From: CALMEH01 sp964548225
Lineage (GTDB): Bacteria; Acidobacteriota; Blastocatellia; Pyrinomonadales; Pyrinomonadaceae
Direction: 5' to 3'
Length of the DNA stretch: 20,534 bases
NCBI GenBank assembly: GCA_964548225.1
Contig: CAZJQP010000090.1
Span: 1-20,534, forward strand
Shown here one piece after another: positions 1-7,937 of the stretch. Within the stretch, counting starts at the first letter, position 1. Every line of letters starts with the position of its first letter. The notes under the pieces were generated by a model that saw only the letters and a program-made list of their open reading frames with translations, was not told the DNA's origin and did no database searches. Both the position numbers and the translations under genes were made by a program.

Positions 1-2149
1 TGGAAGAGCGGTTATACCACCATTGACCGGCAGCAGGACGGAAAATCGAAAGATCGGTTTTATCATCACCATCATAATCAAACGGCGCTCGAATTCCTGC
101 CACTGGCGCGGCGGTTACGGTAACTGCGGCGTTATTGATGTCAAAGAAAATATTACCGACGGCTTCAACCTTTATTCTGCCGGTAGTCGTAGCAATATTC
201 GGAATCGTAACGGTTTGTGTTCCGTCATTCGGTGTTGATGCCAAAAGTGTATTGGGGAAAGTTTGTCCGCCGTCGGTGGAAAATGAAATCTTGACATTTG
301 CCGTGTTAATCGGTGCGGCAGTTGTGCCGCTGACGTTCCACGTTACAGTTTGCGTTGAATTTCCGGCATAAGTTACTGCCGTGTTTTGCGAGGTAATCGT
401 GAACGGCGTGGTTGTGTTGACAAATGTTACGTCCGTTGTTGCATCGGCAACGCCGCCTTGTCCGTCGCGGACGGTTACGCGATAGTTAATCGTGCGGGCA
501 ACCGAAGGTAAATCTTCACCCGTGATGCAAGTCGCTGCGCAAACCGAACCCGTTGCCGAAGTTCCAGTGTAAGTTACAGGTGCTTCATTGGCGAAGTTCA
601 AAATATACGGCAAAGACGGAAATGTTCTGGTCGGGCTGTTGGTCGGCAAATATGAACGCATCAAAACACGGCTTGCACCTAAATTCGTGTCATCGTCGTC
701 AGTCGTTCCGGGATAGCTCGAAGTCAAACCGCCGCTTGCCGTGTTATGTTCCCAAACGTATGTCAACGGATCGCCGTTGCCGTCAGCCGCGGTTGCAGTC
801 AAAGAAAATGGTGTGTTAAACGGAATCGAAGTCGCCGCCGGAGCGGTTACTGTCGGAATCGTATTACTTCCGCTCAAAGTTCCGCAAGCCGCGCCGCCTG
901 CGCCGAGAAACGCAATCGCTTCTTGTTGACTGTGTCCTTGAAAAATCTCGATGGCATTGCGTTGCAGATTCGATGTGCTGGAGCAAATTCCGGCGTAACT
1001 CATAATCGTTACACCGCTTCCCGGTTCTTTGCGGGCGGCAGCATTACCTGAACCGCAATTCGAGTCTGAATTAAACGTATGATTTCCGCCGATTTGGTGT
1101 CCGATTTCGTGTGCGACATAATCCACGTCAAAACCGTCACCTTGCGGATTCGGCTGACCTGATGCACCGCGTCCTTTGCCTGAGCCGCAAATCGAAGAAA
1201 GCTGTGCGATGCCGTTATTGCTGGTTGCAAAAAGATGTCCGACATCATAATTTGCCGAGCCGAGAACCGTGTTGATATTGGTATTGTTCACATCCAATTG
1301 CGCGGAATTCAAAACATTCGTATAAGGATCGGTTGCCGGATCAGGATAAACGAGATTTGTTCCCGAAACGAGTTGCAAGCCGACGGCAAAATCTTTGCGG
1401 TAGATGCCGTTCATACGGTTTGCCGTAATCGTAACCGCCGCAAGACCTTGAGTTTGACCTCCAAAAACCGCTGTGTATTCGCCCGTTGCGGCGATTGCCA
1501 AACGATAGGTGCGAATCTGCGAACCGTGCGAAAATTCGGGTGTTCCGAAGAATTTATATGTCGAAGGTGTTTCGGCTTCGTGCAGTCTTTCGTCTAAATC
1601 GCAATGGAAATTAGTGGAGCGCGGCACGTCGCGTTTGTAATATGTGATGTAATTATCAAGATCGTTGCGTTGATACGGGTCAATTTGATAAGTTCCGCGG
1701 GTGGAAAAAACAGTGGCGTGAAAACCCAAAACTGTAACGCCTAAACGAGCGGTTGCCGTTGGATCATCTATGCCGTAAGCCTGAAAATATTTCCAGTCGG
1801 GAAATTGCGCGGCAATGTGCGGCGCAAGCAATTGCGTTTCGAGAATCTTAAAACGCTCCAATTTGCCGTCAGGTGTCGGAATTTCGATAATGTTCACACG
1901 ATTCTGCGCGTCAGTGGTAAATTCCAAAGGCGATTCCGCCAACAACCTTTTTAATGTTGCCCGATTTAGCCCATAAACCAGATAATTGTCAGGCATAACC
2001 AGACGGTTTCCGCGCGAAGCAATTTCGCCTTCCGATTTTTCTTTCCAAACTTCGGAACCGTTTGATTTGGCGAAAGCCGAACCGATAAAAATTCCGAGAA
2101 CGATGGTTATTAATGCCACAAACGGCACAAATTTTCTAAATTTTTTCAT
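1..2149 (-). CDS. Secreted reprolysin-like zinc metalloprotease with C-terminal FG-GAP-type repeat (3' end outside window)
   Basis: The minus-strand frame starting at the ATG at 2149-2147 stays open to the left edge, so at least 716 codons are visible and the C-terminus is missing. Residues 1-27 are a signal peptide (MKKFRKF, a hydrophobic core, then AFA before KS). A propeptide-like region follows. The metzincin zinc motif HEIGHQIGGNH has H347, E348, H351 and H357. The Met-turn IMSYAG lies at about residues 382-387. Together these indicate a reprolysin/M12-type endopeptidase acting outside the cytoplasm. After the catalytic domain come PKD/Ig-like segments (about 410-680) and the start of an FG-GAP/VCBS-like repeat near residue 688 (FDYDGDDKTD, then FRPAAGQWW), which is cut by the window edge. 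The Shine-Dalgarno is weak (AGGG about 8 nt upstream). The substrate cannot be told. Family assignment is secure. Confidence 0.88.
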   Translation of the reverse strand, partial: MKKFRKFVPFVALITIVLGIFIGSAFAKSNGSEVWKEKSEGEIASRGNRLVMPDNYLVYGLNRATLKRLLAESPLEFTTDAQNRVNIIEIPTPDGKLERFKILETQLLAPHIAAQFPDWKYFQAYGIDDPTATARLGVTVLGFHATVFSTRGTYQIDPYQRNDLDNYITYYKRDVPRSTNFHCDLDERLHEAETPSTYKFFGTPEFSHGSQIRTYRLAIAATGEYTAVFGGQTQGLAAVTITANRMNGIYRKDFAVGLQLVSGTNLVYPDPATDPYTNVLNSAQLDVNNTNINTVLGSANYDVGHLFATSNNGIAQLSSICGSGKGRGASGQPNPQGDGFDVDYVAHEIGHQIGGNHTFNSDSNCGSGNAAARKEPGSGVTIMSYAGICSSTSNLQRNAIEIFQGHSQQEAIAFLGAGGAACGTLSGSNTIPTVTAPAATSIPFNTPFSLTATAADGNGDPLTYVWEHNTASGGLTSSYPGTTDDDDTNLGASRVLMRSYLPTNSPTRTFPSLPYILNFANEAPVTYTGTSATGSVCAATCITGEDLPSVARTINYRVTVRDGQGGVADATTDVTFVNTTTPFTITSQNTAVTYAGNSTQTVTWNVSGTTAAPINTANVKISFSTDGGQTFPNTLLASTPNDGTQTVTIPNIATTTGRIKVEAVGNIFFDINNAAVTVTAAPVAGIRAPFDYDGDDKTDLSIFRPAAGQWWYNRSS

Positions 2150-2451
2150 ACAATCAGCCCTAAAAATAAAATTTTTCTTCTAAAGTAACAAACATAAAGG
2201 CGAAACAGTAAAAATATTTCAAGCAAAAAGCGGCAGATTTTTGAATAGACGAAAACTATTTCTTCTTCAAACTTACAGTTTTCAAGTTTTTATTAAGATA
2301 AATATAACAATAAGTAAGCAAAAAAGTTATGACGATTGCAGTGCAGACGAGCCTTTCATGCTCCGATTTATAAAATATTTTTGTCTTTTTACTTTCGCTG
2401 AAACAATCAGATGATACTCAATTTATAAACTTTTTCGGAGACTTTGTAAAT
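2150..2451. other. AT-rich intergenic region between the two protease genes
   Basis: This 302-bp gap upstream of the metalloprotease must hold its promoter, but I see no convincing -35/-10 pair on the minus strand. A GC-richer patch at about 2331-2370 stands out from the surrounding A/T runs. It contains a short imperfect hairpin (GAGC, 7-nt loop, GCTC) but no credible gene. Confidence 0.5.
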
Positions 2452-2513
2452 AAAAAAAAAGCCTTTGCACACAAAATTTGCTCAATTCCAGCAAATTGTT
2501 TCGCAAAGGCTTT
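2452..2513 (-). terminator. Rho-independent terminator of the subtilase gene
   Basis: Read on the minus strand, the outer stem AAAGCCTTTGC pairs with GCAAAGGCTTT. A second inverted repeat inside it (AATTTGCT with AGCAAATT) extends the structure. Nine T's follow directly on the minus strand (A's at 2452-2460). It begins about 40 bp after the stop of the S8 protease gene, where a terminator is expected. Confidence 0.88.
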
Positions 2514-2553
2514 CAGTTTATAAACAAAACTAAAGTTATTTTATTTTATGGTT

Positions 2554-5460
2554 CTAAGGCACGAAAGCATTCGGCACAGCCAAATCTCCGGCAATGCCGA
2601 AAGTCTGAATCAGCGTTCCGGCAGTCGAACGATTTATAAACCATGTATTACTCGAATTGCGGAAAACCGCCGCATCAAATCTGCCGTCGCCGTCGTAATC
2701 TCCGGCAACGGGCGTGTCGCCGTTTGCACCGAACGGGAACGAAAAGAACGAAAAATCTTCGCTCCGTAAAACAAACCAGTTGCCGTTTGACGGGCGGAAA
2801 ATGGCTACGTCAGCTTTGCCGTCGCCGGTGTAATCGCCGCGCACGGGTTTGTCGGTTGAAGTGCCGAAAATTGTAGCAAATACACTACCATTCGAACTTC
2901 GACGAATCCACCATTCTGCACCGTTTGCCCCGTTCGGGCGAAAGATGGCAATGTCGGTTTTGCCGTCGCCGTCGTAGTCCGCCGGAACGGGCTTATCATT
3001 TGCCGCACCGAAACCGATAATGTCTGTGCCGCCGGAAGATTTGCTGATATACCACGTCAGATTGGACGGGCGAAAAACTGCGGCATCAGCGCGTCCGTCG
3101 CCGTCATAGTCTGCCGGAACCGGCGTATCTGTTCCTGTGCCGAACGGAAAGGCAAAGAAAGTAAAATTTTCGCTTCGCAAAACGAACCATTGCCCTGAAG
3201 ACGGACGGAAAAACGCAAAATCGCTCTTCTGGTCGCCGGTGTAATCAGCCGGAACAATTTTGTCGGATGATGCGCCGAATTGAGCCGCGGCATTTCCGCC
3301 GTTTGACGATTTTTGATACCACCATTCCCCTTGTGCGGGACGGAAAATCGAAATATCGGTTTTGTTGTCGCCGTCAAAATCAAATGGAGCGCGGACGGTT
3401 GTTACCGATACTCCGGCTTGTGTTACGGTGTGAACTTGCCCACCCGCCGTGATTGTTCCCGTGCGTGGACTTGATGAAGTATTTGCCGCAACCGTGTAAT
3501 TTACTGCTCCGCTTCCGTTGCCCGTTGAACTTGTCGTCAGCCAACCCGAATCACTCTGCGCCGTCCAAGTGCATCCAGCGGTTGTGTTCACGTTGAAATT
3601 GCCGTTTCCGCCATTCGATGGAAAATTCTGATTGCTTGATGTAATCGTAAAACTGCATCCGTTGGTTGCCAGATTGAGCGAATAATTGCCCAAATTATTG
3701 CCCGAAACAGTTGTCGCAATGATGCGGTATGTGCCGTTTGCAGGAAGATTGAGAAAACCGCTAACCGCAGGAATTCTGGAGGTTAAGCCGTTGCCGTTTT
3801 GACCGACGACGTTTCCGTTTGCATCTAACAGATACAAATAATTCGGAAATGTGGTTGTGCTATGAGTGATGGCAACGCCTTGTCCTTGAGAGCCGTTGAA
3901 AGTGTAAATATCGGCGCGTTGCCCGCCGAGTAATAAACAATCGGTGGTTGCAAAACTGCCGTTGACGTTTTGCCCGAAATTTATCGGCGTGGTCGAATTG
4001 CACGGGTCAACACTTGAAGCATTCAGCGCAGAATCGAGTTTAAGACGTGGAACGACTAAACCTTGCCGTGAATCTAAAACTTGCACGCCGCTGTATCTGA
4101 TGCGTGTGTAAGTTTGTTGAATCGTATCATTTGGGAATTTTTGCTTCATCACCGCCCACGCGCCCGCAACCATCGGAGTCGCCATCGAAGTTCCTTGTTT
4201 GTTGTCATAAAATCCGCCCGGCACAGACGAAATAATCAATTCGCCCGGCGCGAGAAGATTGAGCATCAGCGCGGCATTTGAAAATGTCGAAACAAAATCA
4301 ATCGGAAAAACTTCGCCGTCGTTGGTTGAGCCGACGCTGAAAGAAGTTGAAACACAAGCCGGCGAACTAATGGAGGTTGTGAAACCGTCGTTGCCTGAAG
4401 CGATAATGGTGGCGATTCCCGCCGAGCGCAGATTGTCAATCGCTGTTTTATATGATGCTTGTTGAGTATCGCAGTAATTGGAAAATTGCCCACTGCCGAG
4501 ACTCATATTAACCGAATCAATTGCGTAAGTCGTGCGAAGCGCATAAACTCTTTCGAGTCCGGCAATAACATCGTCGGTGAAGGCAGTTGTGCAATTGGTC
4601 GTGCTTTGACAGTTTGTGAGCCGCGAAAAAACCTGAACCGCGATAATATTGGCATCACGCGCTACGCCGTTGCCGTTAATCAAAGGATTTCCGCCTGCCG
4701 CAATTCCGGCAACGTGAGTGCCGTGATCGCAACCGGCGGCGGTGCAATGAACACCCGAACCCGAAGCGGTGGAAGAACTCACGCCACCCGGACAAACACT
4801 TGCGGTCGTGGCAGTCGTTTTTGAAAAACACGCTTCGGAAACGACGCGGTTATTGAAAAACGGGTGCGCTTTGTCAACACCTGTGTCGAGAATGGCAACC
4901 GTGCGCCCAAGACCGGAAAAACCGCCGAAAGTTCCGCCCGTCGCACCGCCGAACGGACTGCCGCCGATTATCGGAATGCTTTGCACAAGCGACGGATAAT
5001 GTCTTTCATTTTCTTGTATAAAAGTAATTTCCGAAGTTTGGCGCAAAATCGTCAACGCTTCCGCCGAAACTTCCATTGCCATAAACGGGATGTAATCAAA
5101 TTGGCGGACGGATTTTACATCAAAATCGCGCAAACGATTAAGTAACGACGCTTGTTTTTCTTTGATGTCGCCGCGTTGTCGCGCCTGTTGCGAATCGTTT
5201 AGTTCAGCGTCGGGACGATAATTTTCAACGCTAAAACCAACAATGATTTTAACTGTGCCTTCTTGCCGGGCTTTTTCCGTTAATCTTTCCCAATTCGTCT
5301 GCATATTGTCCGTATTCGGCGAATTCGGCGAACTATTTACAAGTAGCTTCGGATTGAGTTTTTCGATGCTCGGCAAAATATGCGACATATTTTGAGCCGT
5401 TGCCGCCGCGCACAAAATCAAACCGAAAAATATTGCGAATAAACTTTTTGTTAATTTCAT
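2554..5460 (-). CDS. Secreted subtilisin-family (S8) serine protease with PPC, BACON-like and FG-GAP-type repeats
   Basis: This is a complete 968-residue protein. I chose the ATG at 5460 over an in-frame ATG 34 codons upstream because it directly precedes a signal peptide (MKLTKSLF, hydrophobic core, ATA before QN) and has a GGAG ribosome-binding site 7 nt upstream. An I9-like propeptide region (about 55-160) precedes the subtilase domain. The catalytic triad is D192 (ILDTGVD), H246 (HGTHVAG) and S425 (GTSMATP), with oxyanion N357 (SGND). A PPC-like beta domain (about 460-600) and a BACON-like domain (about 605-690, CTWTAQSDSGWL) follow. From residue 694, six Asp-rich FG-GAP/VCBS-like repeats (DFDGDNKTD through DYDGDGRFD) reach the C-terminus and likely bind calcium. 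It probably degrades extracellular protein. A terminator follows, so it ends its own transcript and is likely transcribed separately from the metalloprotease. Confidence 0.93.
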   Translation of the reverse strand: MKLTKSLFAIFFGLILCAAATAQNMSHILPSIEKLNPKLLVNSSPNSPNTDNMQTNWERLTEKARQEGTVKIIVGFSVENYRPDAELNDSQQARQRGDIKEKQASLLNRLRDFDVKSVRQFDYIPFMAMEVSAEALTILRQTSEITFIQENERHYPSLVQSIPIIGGSPFGGATGGTFGGFSGLGRTVAILDTGVDKAHPFFNNRVVSEACFSKTTATTASVCPGGVSSSTASGSGVHCTAAGCDHGTHVAGIAAGGNPLINGNGVARDANIIAVQVFSRLTNCQSTTNCTTAFTDDVIAGLERVYALRTTYAIDSVNMSLGSGQFSNYCDTQQASYKTAIDNLRSAGIATIIASGNDGFTTSISSPACVSTSFSVGSTNDGEVFPIDFVSTFSNAALMLNLLAPGELIISSVPGGFYDNKQGTSMATPMVAGAWAVMKQKFPNDTIQQTYTRIRYSGVQVLDSRQGLVVPRLKLDSALNASSVDPCNSTTPINFGQNVNGSFATTDCLLLGGQRADIYTFNGSQGQGVAITHSTTTFPNYLYLLDANGNVVGQNGNGLTSRIPAVSGFLNLPANGTYRIIATTVSGNNLGNYSLNLATNGCSFTITSSNQNFPSNGGNGNFNVNTTAGCTWTAQSDSGWLTTSSTGNGSGAVNYTVAANTSSSPRTGTITAGGQVHTVTQAGVSVTTVRAPFDFDGDNKTDISIFRPAQGEWWYQKSSNGGNAAAQFGASSDKIVPADYTGDQKSDFAFFRPSSGQWFVLRSENFTFFAFPFGTGTDTPVPADYDGDGRADAAVFRPSNLTWYISKSSGGTDIIGFGAANDKPVPADYDGDGKTDIAIFRPNGANGAEWWIRRSSNGSVFATIFGTSTDKPVRGDYTGDGKADVAIFRPSNGNWFVLRSEDFSFFSFPFGANGDTPVAGDYDGDGRFDAAVFRNSSNTWFINRSTAGTLIQTFGIAGDLAVPNAFVP

Positions 5461-5584
5461 ATCAATTCTCCAAGCGGAATTTTCTTTCCGTTGATATATG
5501 CGTAGAAATTTGAATAATTCGGACAAAAAAAGTAACAAGAAACAAGACGACTGAAAATCCACACTATCTTTTAATAACTAACTG
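5461..5584. promoter_or_regulatory. Upstream region of the subtilase gene with small hairpin and RBS
   Basis: On the minus strand, a short hairpin (CGGAA, 6-nt loop, TTCCG, about 5474-5490) lies just upstream of the GGAG ribosome-binding site at 5468-5471. It could affect initiation. No clear -35/-10 pair was found, so promoter placement is unknown. Confidence 0.3.
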
Positions 5585-5773
5585 ATGTTAAAAATACACT
5601 TGGAACTTTTCCAAGACGTTCGGCAATCGTTCCAACACGTTCAGCAATCATTCCAAGACGTTTGGCAACAGTTCCAAGACCTTCGGCAGTCGTTCAAAAC
5701 AGTTCGGCAACGACTCAAATGGCTTCGGCAGTCATTCAAAATGGTTCGGCAATTGTTGCCAAAACTTATTTAA
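5585..5773 (+). CDS. Possible small heptad-repeat protein (62 aa), unknown function
   Basis: An ATG-started frame runs through seven degenerate 21-bp repeats. Each repeat encodes seven residues of the form F-Q-D-V-R-Q-S. Positions a (Phe or Leu) and d (Val or Leu) stay hydrophobic in every copy, while the others are Gln, Arg, Lys, Asp or Ser. This predicts a continuous amphipathic helix or coiled coil of about 55 residues. There is no good Shine-Dalgarno and no visible promoter. The opposite strand in register is broken by stops in copies 2 and 6, whereas the plus frame is open throughout. It could be a genuine small coiled-coil protein or a non-coding tandem repeat that happens to be open. 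I do not recognise a family. Confidence 0.35.
   Translation: MLKIHLELFQDVRQSFQHVQQSFQDVWQQFQDLRQSFKTVRQRLKWLRQSFKMVRQLLPKLI
5609..5755 (+). repeat. Seven tandem copies of a 21-bp repeat
   Basis: Units begin at 5609, 5630, 5651, 5672, 5693, 5714 and 5735, all exactly 21 bp. The first reads TTCCAAGACGTTCGGCAATC plus G. The most constant parts are the TTC start of each unit (CTC in the sixth) and the central TTCGGCA. Copies 1-4 are closest to one another. Copies 5-7 form a second group (AAA in the second codon). Substitutions are not confined to third codon positions. Confidence 0.9.
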
Positions 5774-6122
5774 TTGTTGCAGCTGGAAATTTAATCTCAG
5801 TTTGAGGTAAAGATTTGAGTTAAGCATTTCTACTTTCAATAAATGCAGAGCGGGAAAAAGCTTTAAATTACTTGTAAGTCTTGAGAAACTGCTTTAAATC
5901 TCTAAAAAGTGAGGTGATTAAGAACAACTTATCAATTAATCAGTAGCAATTATCAATTATTTTAGAGGTTTTAGTTAAAAACAAATCTGTCCACACACTT
6001 ATATTGTTGCGGGGTTAAGCGTAACTCCTAAAATTTAATTGCTAATTGATAAATGATGCTTGATAATGCCGTAATGACTTTGTATCTTTGCGTTTTTGTG
6101 CTTTTGTGTAAAAAATAAAATC
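5774..6122. other. AT-rich intergenic region with imperfect inverted repeat
   Basis: No gene is evident in this gap. The segment 5929-5951 is nearly the reverse complement of 6037-6052: AATTGCTAATTGATAA matches after skipping 7 nt. This leaves an imperfect inverted repeat separated by about 85 bp. The promoter of the Rieske gene should lie in the right-hand part, but I cannot point to a convincing one. Confidence 0.4.
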
Positions 6123-7133
6123 GTGAATATTTTCAAAATTAACCCCGACATTAAACGCGCCGAAACGCTTTCGTCTGAATTTTACACGGACAAAACATAC
6201 TTTCACGAATCAAAGGAAAAAATCTTTGCACGAACTTGGCAATTAATTTCAACAACAGACGAAATCGAAAACGTAAAGCCCGTAAATCTGCTTGGAAATT
6301 ATCTCGATGAACCGATTTTGCTTACAAAAACGGACGAAACTATAAATTGTCTTTCAAATGTCTGCACGCATCGCGGAAAAATTCTGATTGAAAATGATTG
6401 CTTGGCAAACGGAATTCGTTGCGGTTATCACGGGCGGAGATTTGCTTTGGACGGAAGATTTTTGAGTATGCCGGAATTTGAAACAGCGGAAAATTTTCCG
6501 TCGGAAAAAGATGATTTGCCGAAAATCCCGTGTTCAATTTGGAATAAATTCGTTTTTATTTCGCTAAATCCAATCGCCGAACTCGGAGAATTTGTGCGCG
6601 AGGTGAAAAACGTCAATTTAGAAAATCTAAAGTTTGTTTCCTCGAAAGATTACGAAGTTAAAGCGCATTGGGCGTTGTATTGCGAAAATTATCTCGAAGG
6701 TTTTCACGTTCCTTTTGTGCATAAATCTTTGAACGAAGCGATTGATTACGGCACTTATACAACTGAAGTTTTTCGTTATTCGAGTCTGCAAAAAGCGTTT
6801 GATAATCAAGGCAACGTCGCCGCACATTATTTCTTCATTTTCCCGAATCTGATGCTTAATTTTTATCCTTGGGGCTTGTCGGTAAATATCGTCAAACCAA
6901 TTGAAACCGATTTGACGCAGGTTTCGTATCTGACTTTTGTTGCCGATGAATCGAAATTAAATTACGGTGCAGGTGCAGACCTCGAAACCGTTGAATTTGA
7001 AGACCAAAAAGTAGTCGAATCCGTGCAAAAAGGTATCAAATCAAGATTTTACGAGAAGGGAAGATATTCACCGACAAGAGAACAGGGAACGCACCATTTT
7101 CACAGTTTAATTTCGGAATTTATAAATCTATGA
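6123..7133 (+). CDS. Rieske non-heme iron oxygenase alpha-subunit-like protein
   Basis: The protein has 336 residues if translation begins at the GTG at 6123, giving a start like NIFKINPDIK. A TTG at 6096 would add nine unconvincing residues. Neither start has a clear ribosome-binding site. The Rieske [2Fe-2S] motif is C81-T-H83 and C100-G-Y-H103. The catalytic half has the mononuclear iron ligands H195 and H200 (EGFHVPFVH), with D294 as the likely third ligand. These oxygenases hydroxylate or demethylate organic substrates using electrons from a separate reductase, and none is encoded here. The substrate cannot be inferred. The C-terminus (THHFHSLISEF) is intact and the length fits a single-subunit oxygenase. 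Its stop overlaps the start of the MOSC gene by 4 bp (ATGA), so the two are probably translated together. Confidence 0.87.
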   Translation: MNIFKINPDIKRAETLSSEFYTDKTYFHESKEKIFARTWQLISTTDEIENVKPVNLLGNYLDEPILLTKTDETINCLSNVCTHRGKILIENDCLANGIRCGYHGRRFALDGRFLSMPEFETAENFPSEKDDLPKIPCSIWNKFVFISLNPIAELGEFVREVKNVNLENLKFVSSKDYEVKAHWALYCENYLEGFHVPFVHKSLNEAIDYGTYTTEVFRYSSLQKAFDNQGNVAAHYFFIFPNLMLNFYPWGLSVNIVKPIETDLTQVSYLTFVADESKLNYGAGADLETVEFEDQKVVESVQKGIKSRFYEKGRYSPTREQGTHHFHSLISEFINL

Positions 7134-7654
7134 AACATTTAACAACCGAAGAAATTGAAGCAAATTTAGATAAAATTATCGAATCGCCAAAGGACAACGG
7201 CGTTTTGCATTTAATCGTGCGCCGTCCGAAAGAAGATGAAAGAGAACTTCTGGAAACAGGCGAACTCGACGTCGAGAAAGGTTTAGTCGGCGACGATTGG
7301 CTTACAGATGACGGCAACAAGGAAACGCAAATTGCAATTATGAATTCACGCATTGTTGACCTTATCGCACAAGATAAAGACCGCTGGAAACTCGCGGGCG
7401 ACCAACTTTTTATTGACCTTAATTTGACGGACGAAAATCTTCCGCACGGTTCAAAACTTCAAATCGGTTCGGCGATTTTGGAAATCACGCCCGAACCGCA
7501 CAACGGCTGTAAAAAATTTGTGGAAAGATTCGGTTTAGACGCAATGAAATTCGTCAATTCGCCCCTTGGCAAACAATTTCATCTGCGCGGAATCTACGCC
7601 AAAGTCATTCAATCCGGCACGATTCGGGCGGGCGATTTGGTGAAAAAAGTTTGA
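7130..7654 (+). CDS. MOSC-domain protein
   Basis: The protein has 174 residues. The MOSC (molybdenum cofactor sulfurase C-terminal) fold is indicated by GDQLFIDLNLTDENLP at about 90-105, then GSAILEITPEPHNGC with the hallmark C127, then LRGIYAKVIQSGTIRAGD near the C-terminus. MOSC proteins handle sulfur or molybdenum-cofactor chemistry. Small stand-alone members are mostly uncharacterised and some support N-hydroxylated compound reduction. The first 60 residues (a hydrophilic stretch with RRPKEDERELLE) resemble the N-terminal part of short MOSC proteins rather than a separate domain. Its ATG lies inside the stop of the Rieske gene. The stop overlaps the -35 element of the next promoter. A partnership with the oxygenase is inferred only from this arrangement. 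Confidence 0.85.
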   Translation: MKHLTTEEIEANLDKIIESPKDNGVLHLIVRRPKEDERELLETGELDVEKGLVGDDWLTDDGNKETQIAIMNSRIVDLIAQDKDRWKLAGDQLFIDLNLTDENLPHGSKLQIGSAILEITPEPHNGCKKFVERFGLDAMKFVNSPLGKQFHLRGIYAKVIQSGTIRAGDLVKKV

Positions 7655-7680
7655 CTGTGTGGTAATACTTAAGTTATACT
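7651..7680 (+). promoter_or_regulatory. Sigma-70-type promoter of the antitoxin-mazF-ligA operon with palindromic operator
   Basis: TTGACT (7651-7656) and TATACT (7675-7680) are separated by 18 nt. An 18-bp imperfect palindrome at 7662-7679 (GTA, 2 nt, ACTTAAGT, 2 nt, TAC) covers the spacer and most of the -10. This is the expected place for the antitoxin to repress its own operon. Transcription would start at about 7687, only about 2 nt before the ATG at 7689, so the message may be leaderless. Confidence 0.68.
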
Positions 7681-7688
7681 TTGTGCTT

Positions 7689-7937
7689 ATGAATTCAGTA
7701 AAAACAGCAATTTCAGTTCCGAAAGATTTATTTGAGTTAAGTGAAAGATTAGCGAAAAAATTAAAAGTCTCGCGGAGCCAAATCTTTGCCATGGGCGTGA
7801 AAAAATTGGGCGAGGAGTATGAAGAAGATGACATAACCGCAAAAATCAACAAAGTTTGCAAAGACGTTGATACTTCGATAGACCCATTTTGGAAGGAATT
7901 GCAGAGTCGTGTTTTGCCGAAAGACGAATGGAAATAG
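7689..7937 (+). CDS. Ribbon-helix-helix antitoxin paired with MazF
   Basis: The protein has 82 residues starting at the ATG at 7689 (MNSVKTAISVPKDLFE). An in-frame GTG 30 nt upstream lies inside the promoter and is rejected. The N-terminal 45 residues fit a ribbon-helix-helix DNA-binding fold: a short beta strand (KTAISVPK), helix A (LFELSERLAKKL), a turn (KVSRS), and helix B (QIFAMGVKKLGEEY). The acidic tail (residues about 46-82) ends in a Trp-containing segment (DPFWKELQ) of the kind that wraps around and neutralises MazF. The gene overlaps the toxin gene by 10 bp. No Shine-Dalgarno precedes it, consistent with a leaderless transcript. The palindrome over its promoter suggests self-repression. 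It is a functional analogue of MazE but is not the AbrB-fold MazE. Confidence 0.8.
   Translation: MNSVKTAISVPKDLFELSERLAKKLKVSRSQIFAMGVKKLGEEYEEDDITAKINKVCKDVDTSIDPFWKELQSRVLPKDEWK

Noticed and set aside
2331..2375. A 14-codon ORF in a GC-richer patch of the protease gap
   Set aside because: Too short, with no ribosome-binding site and no neighbouring context.
5461..5562. N-terminal extension of the subtilase to an upstream ATG at 5562
   Set aside because: The downstream ATG at 5460 has a ribosome-binding site and directly starts a clear signal peptide. The extension has neither.
7659..7688. GTG start adding ten residues to the antitoxin
   Set aside because: These codons lie within the promoter (spacer and -10), and the ribbon-helix-helix fold starts naturally at the ATG at 7689.
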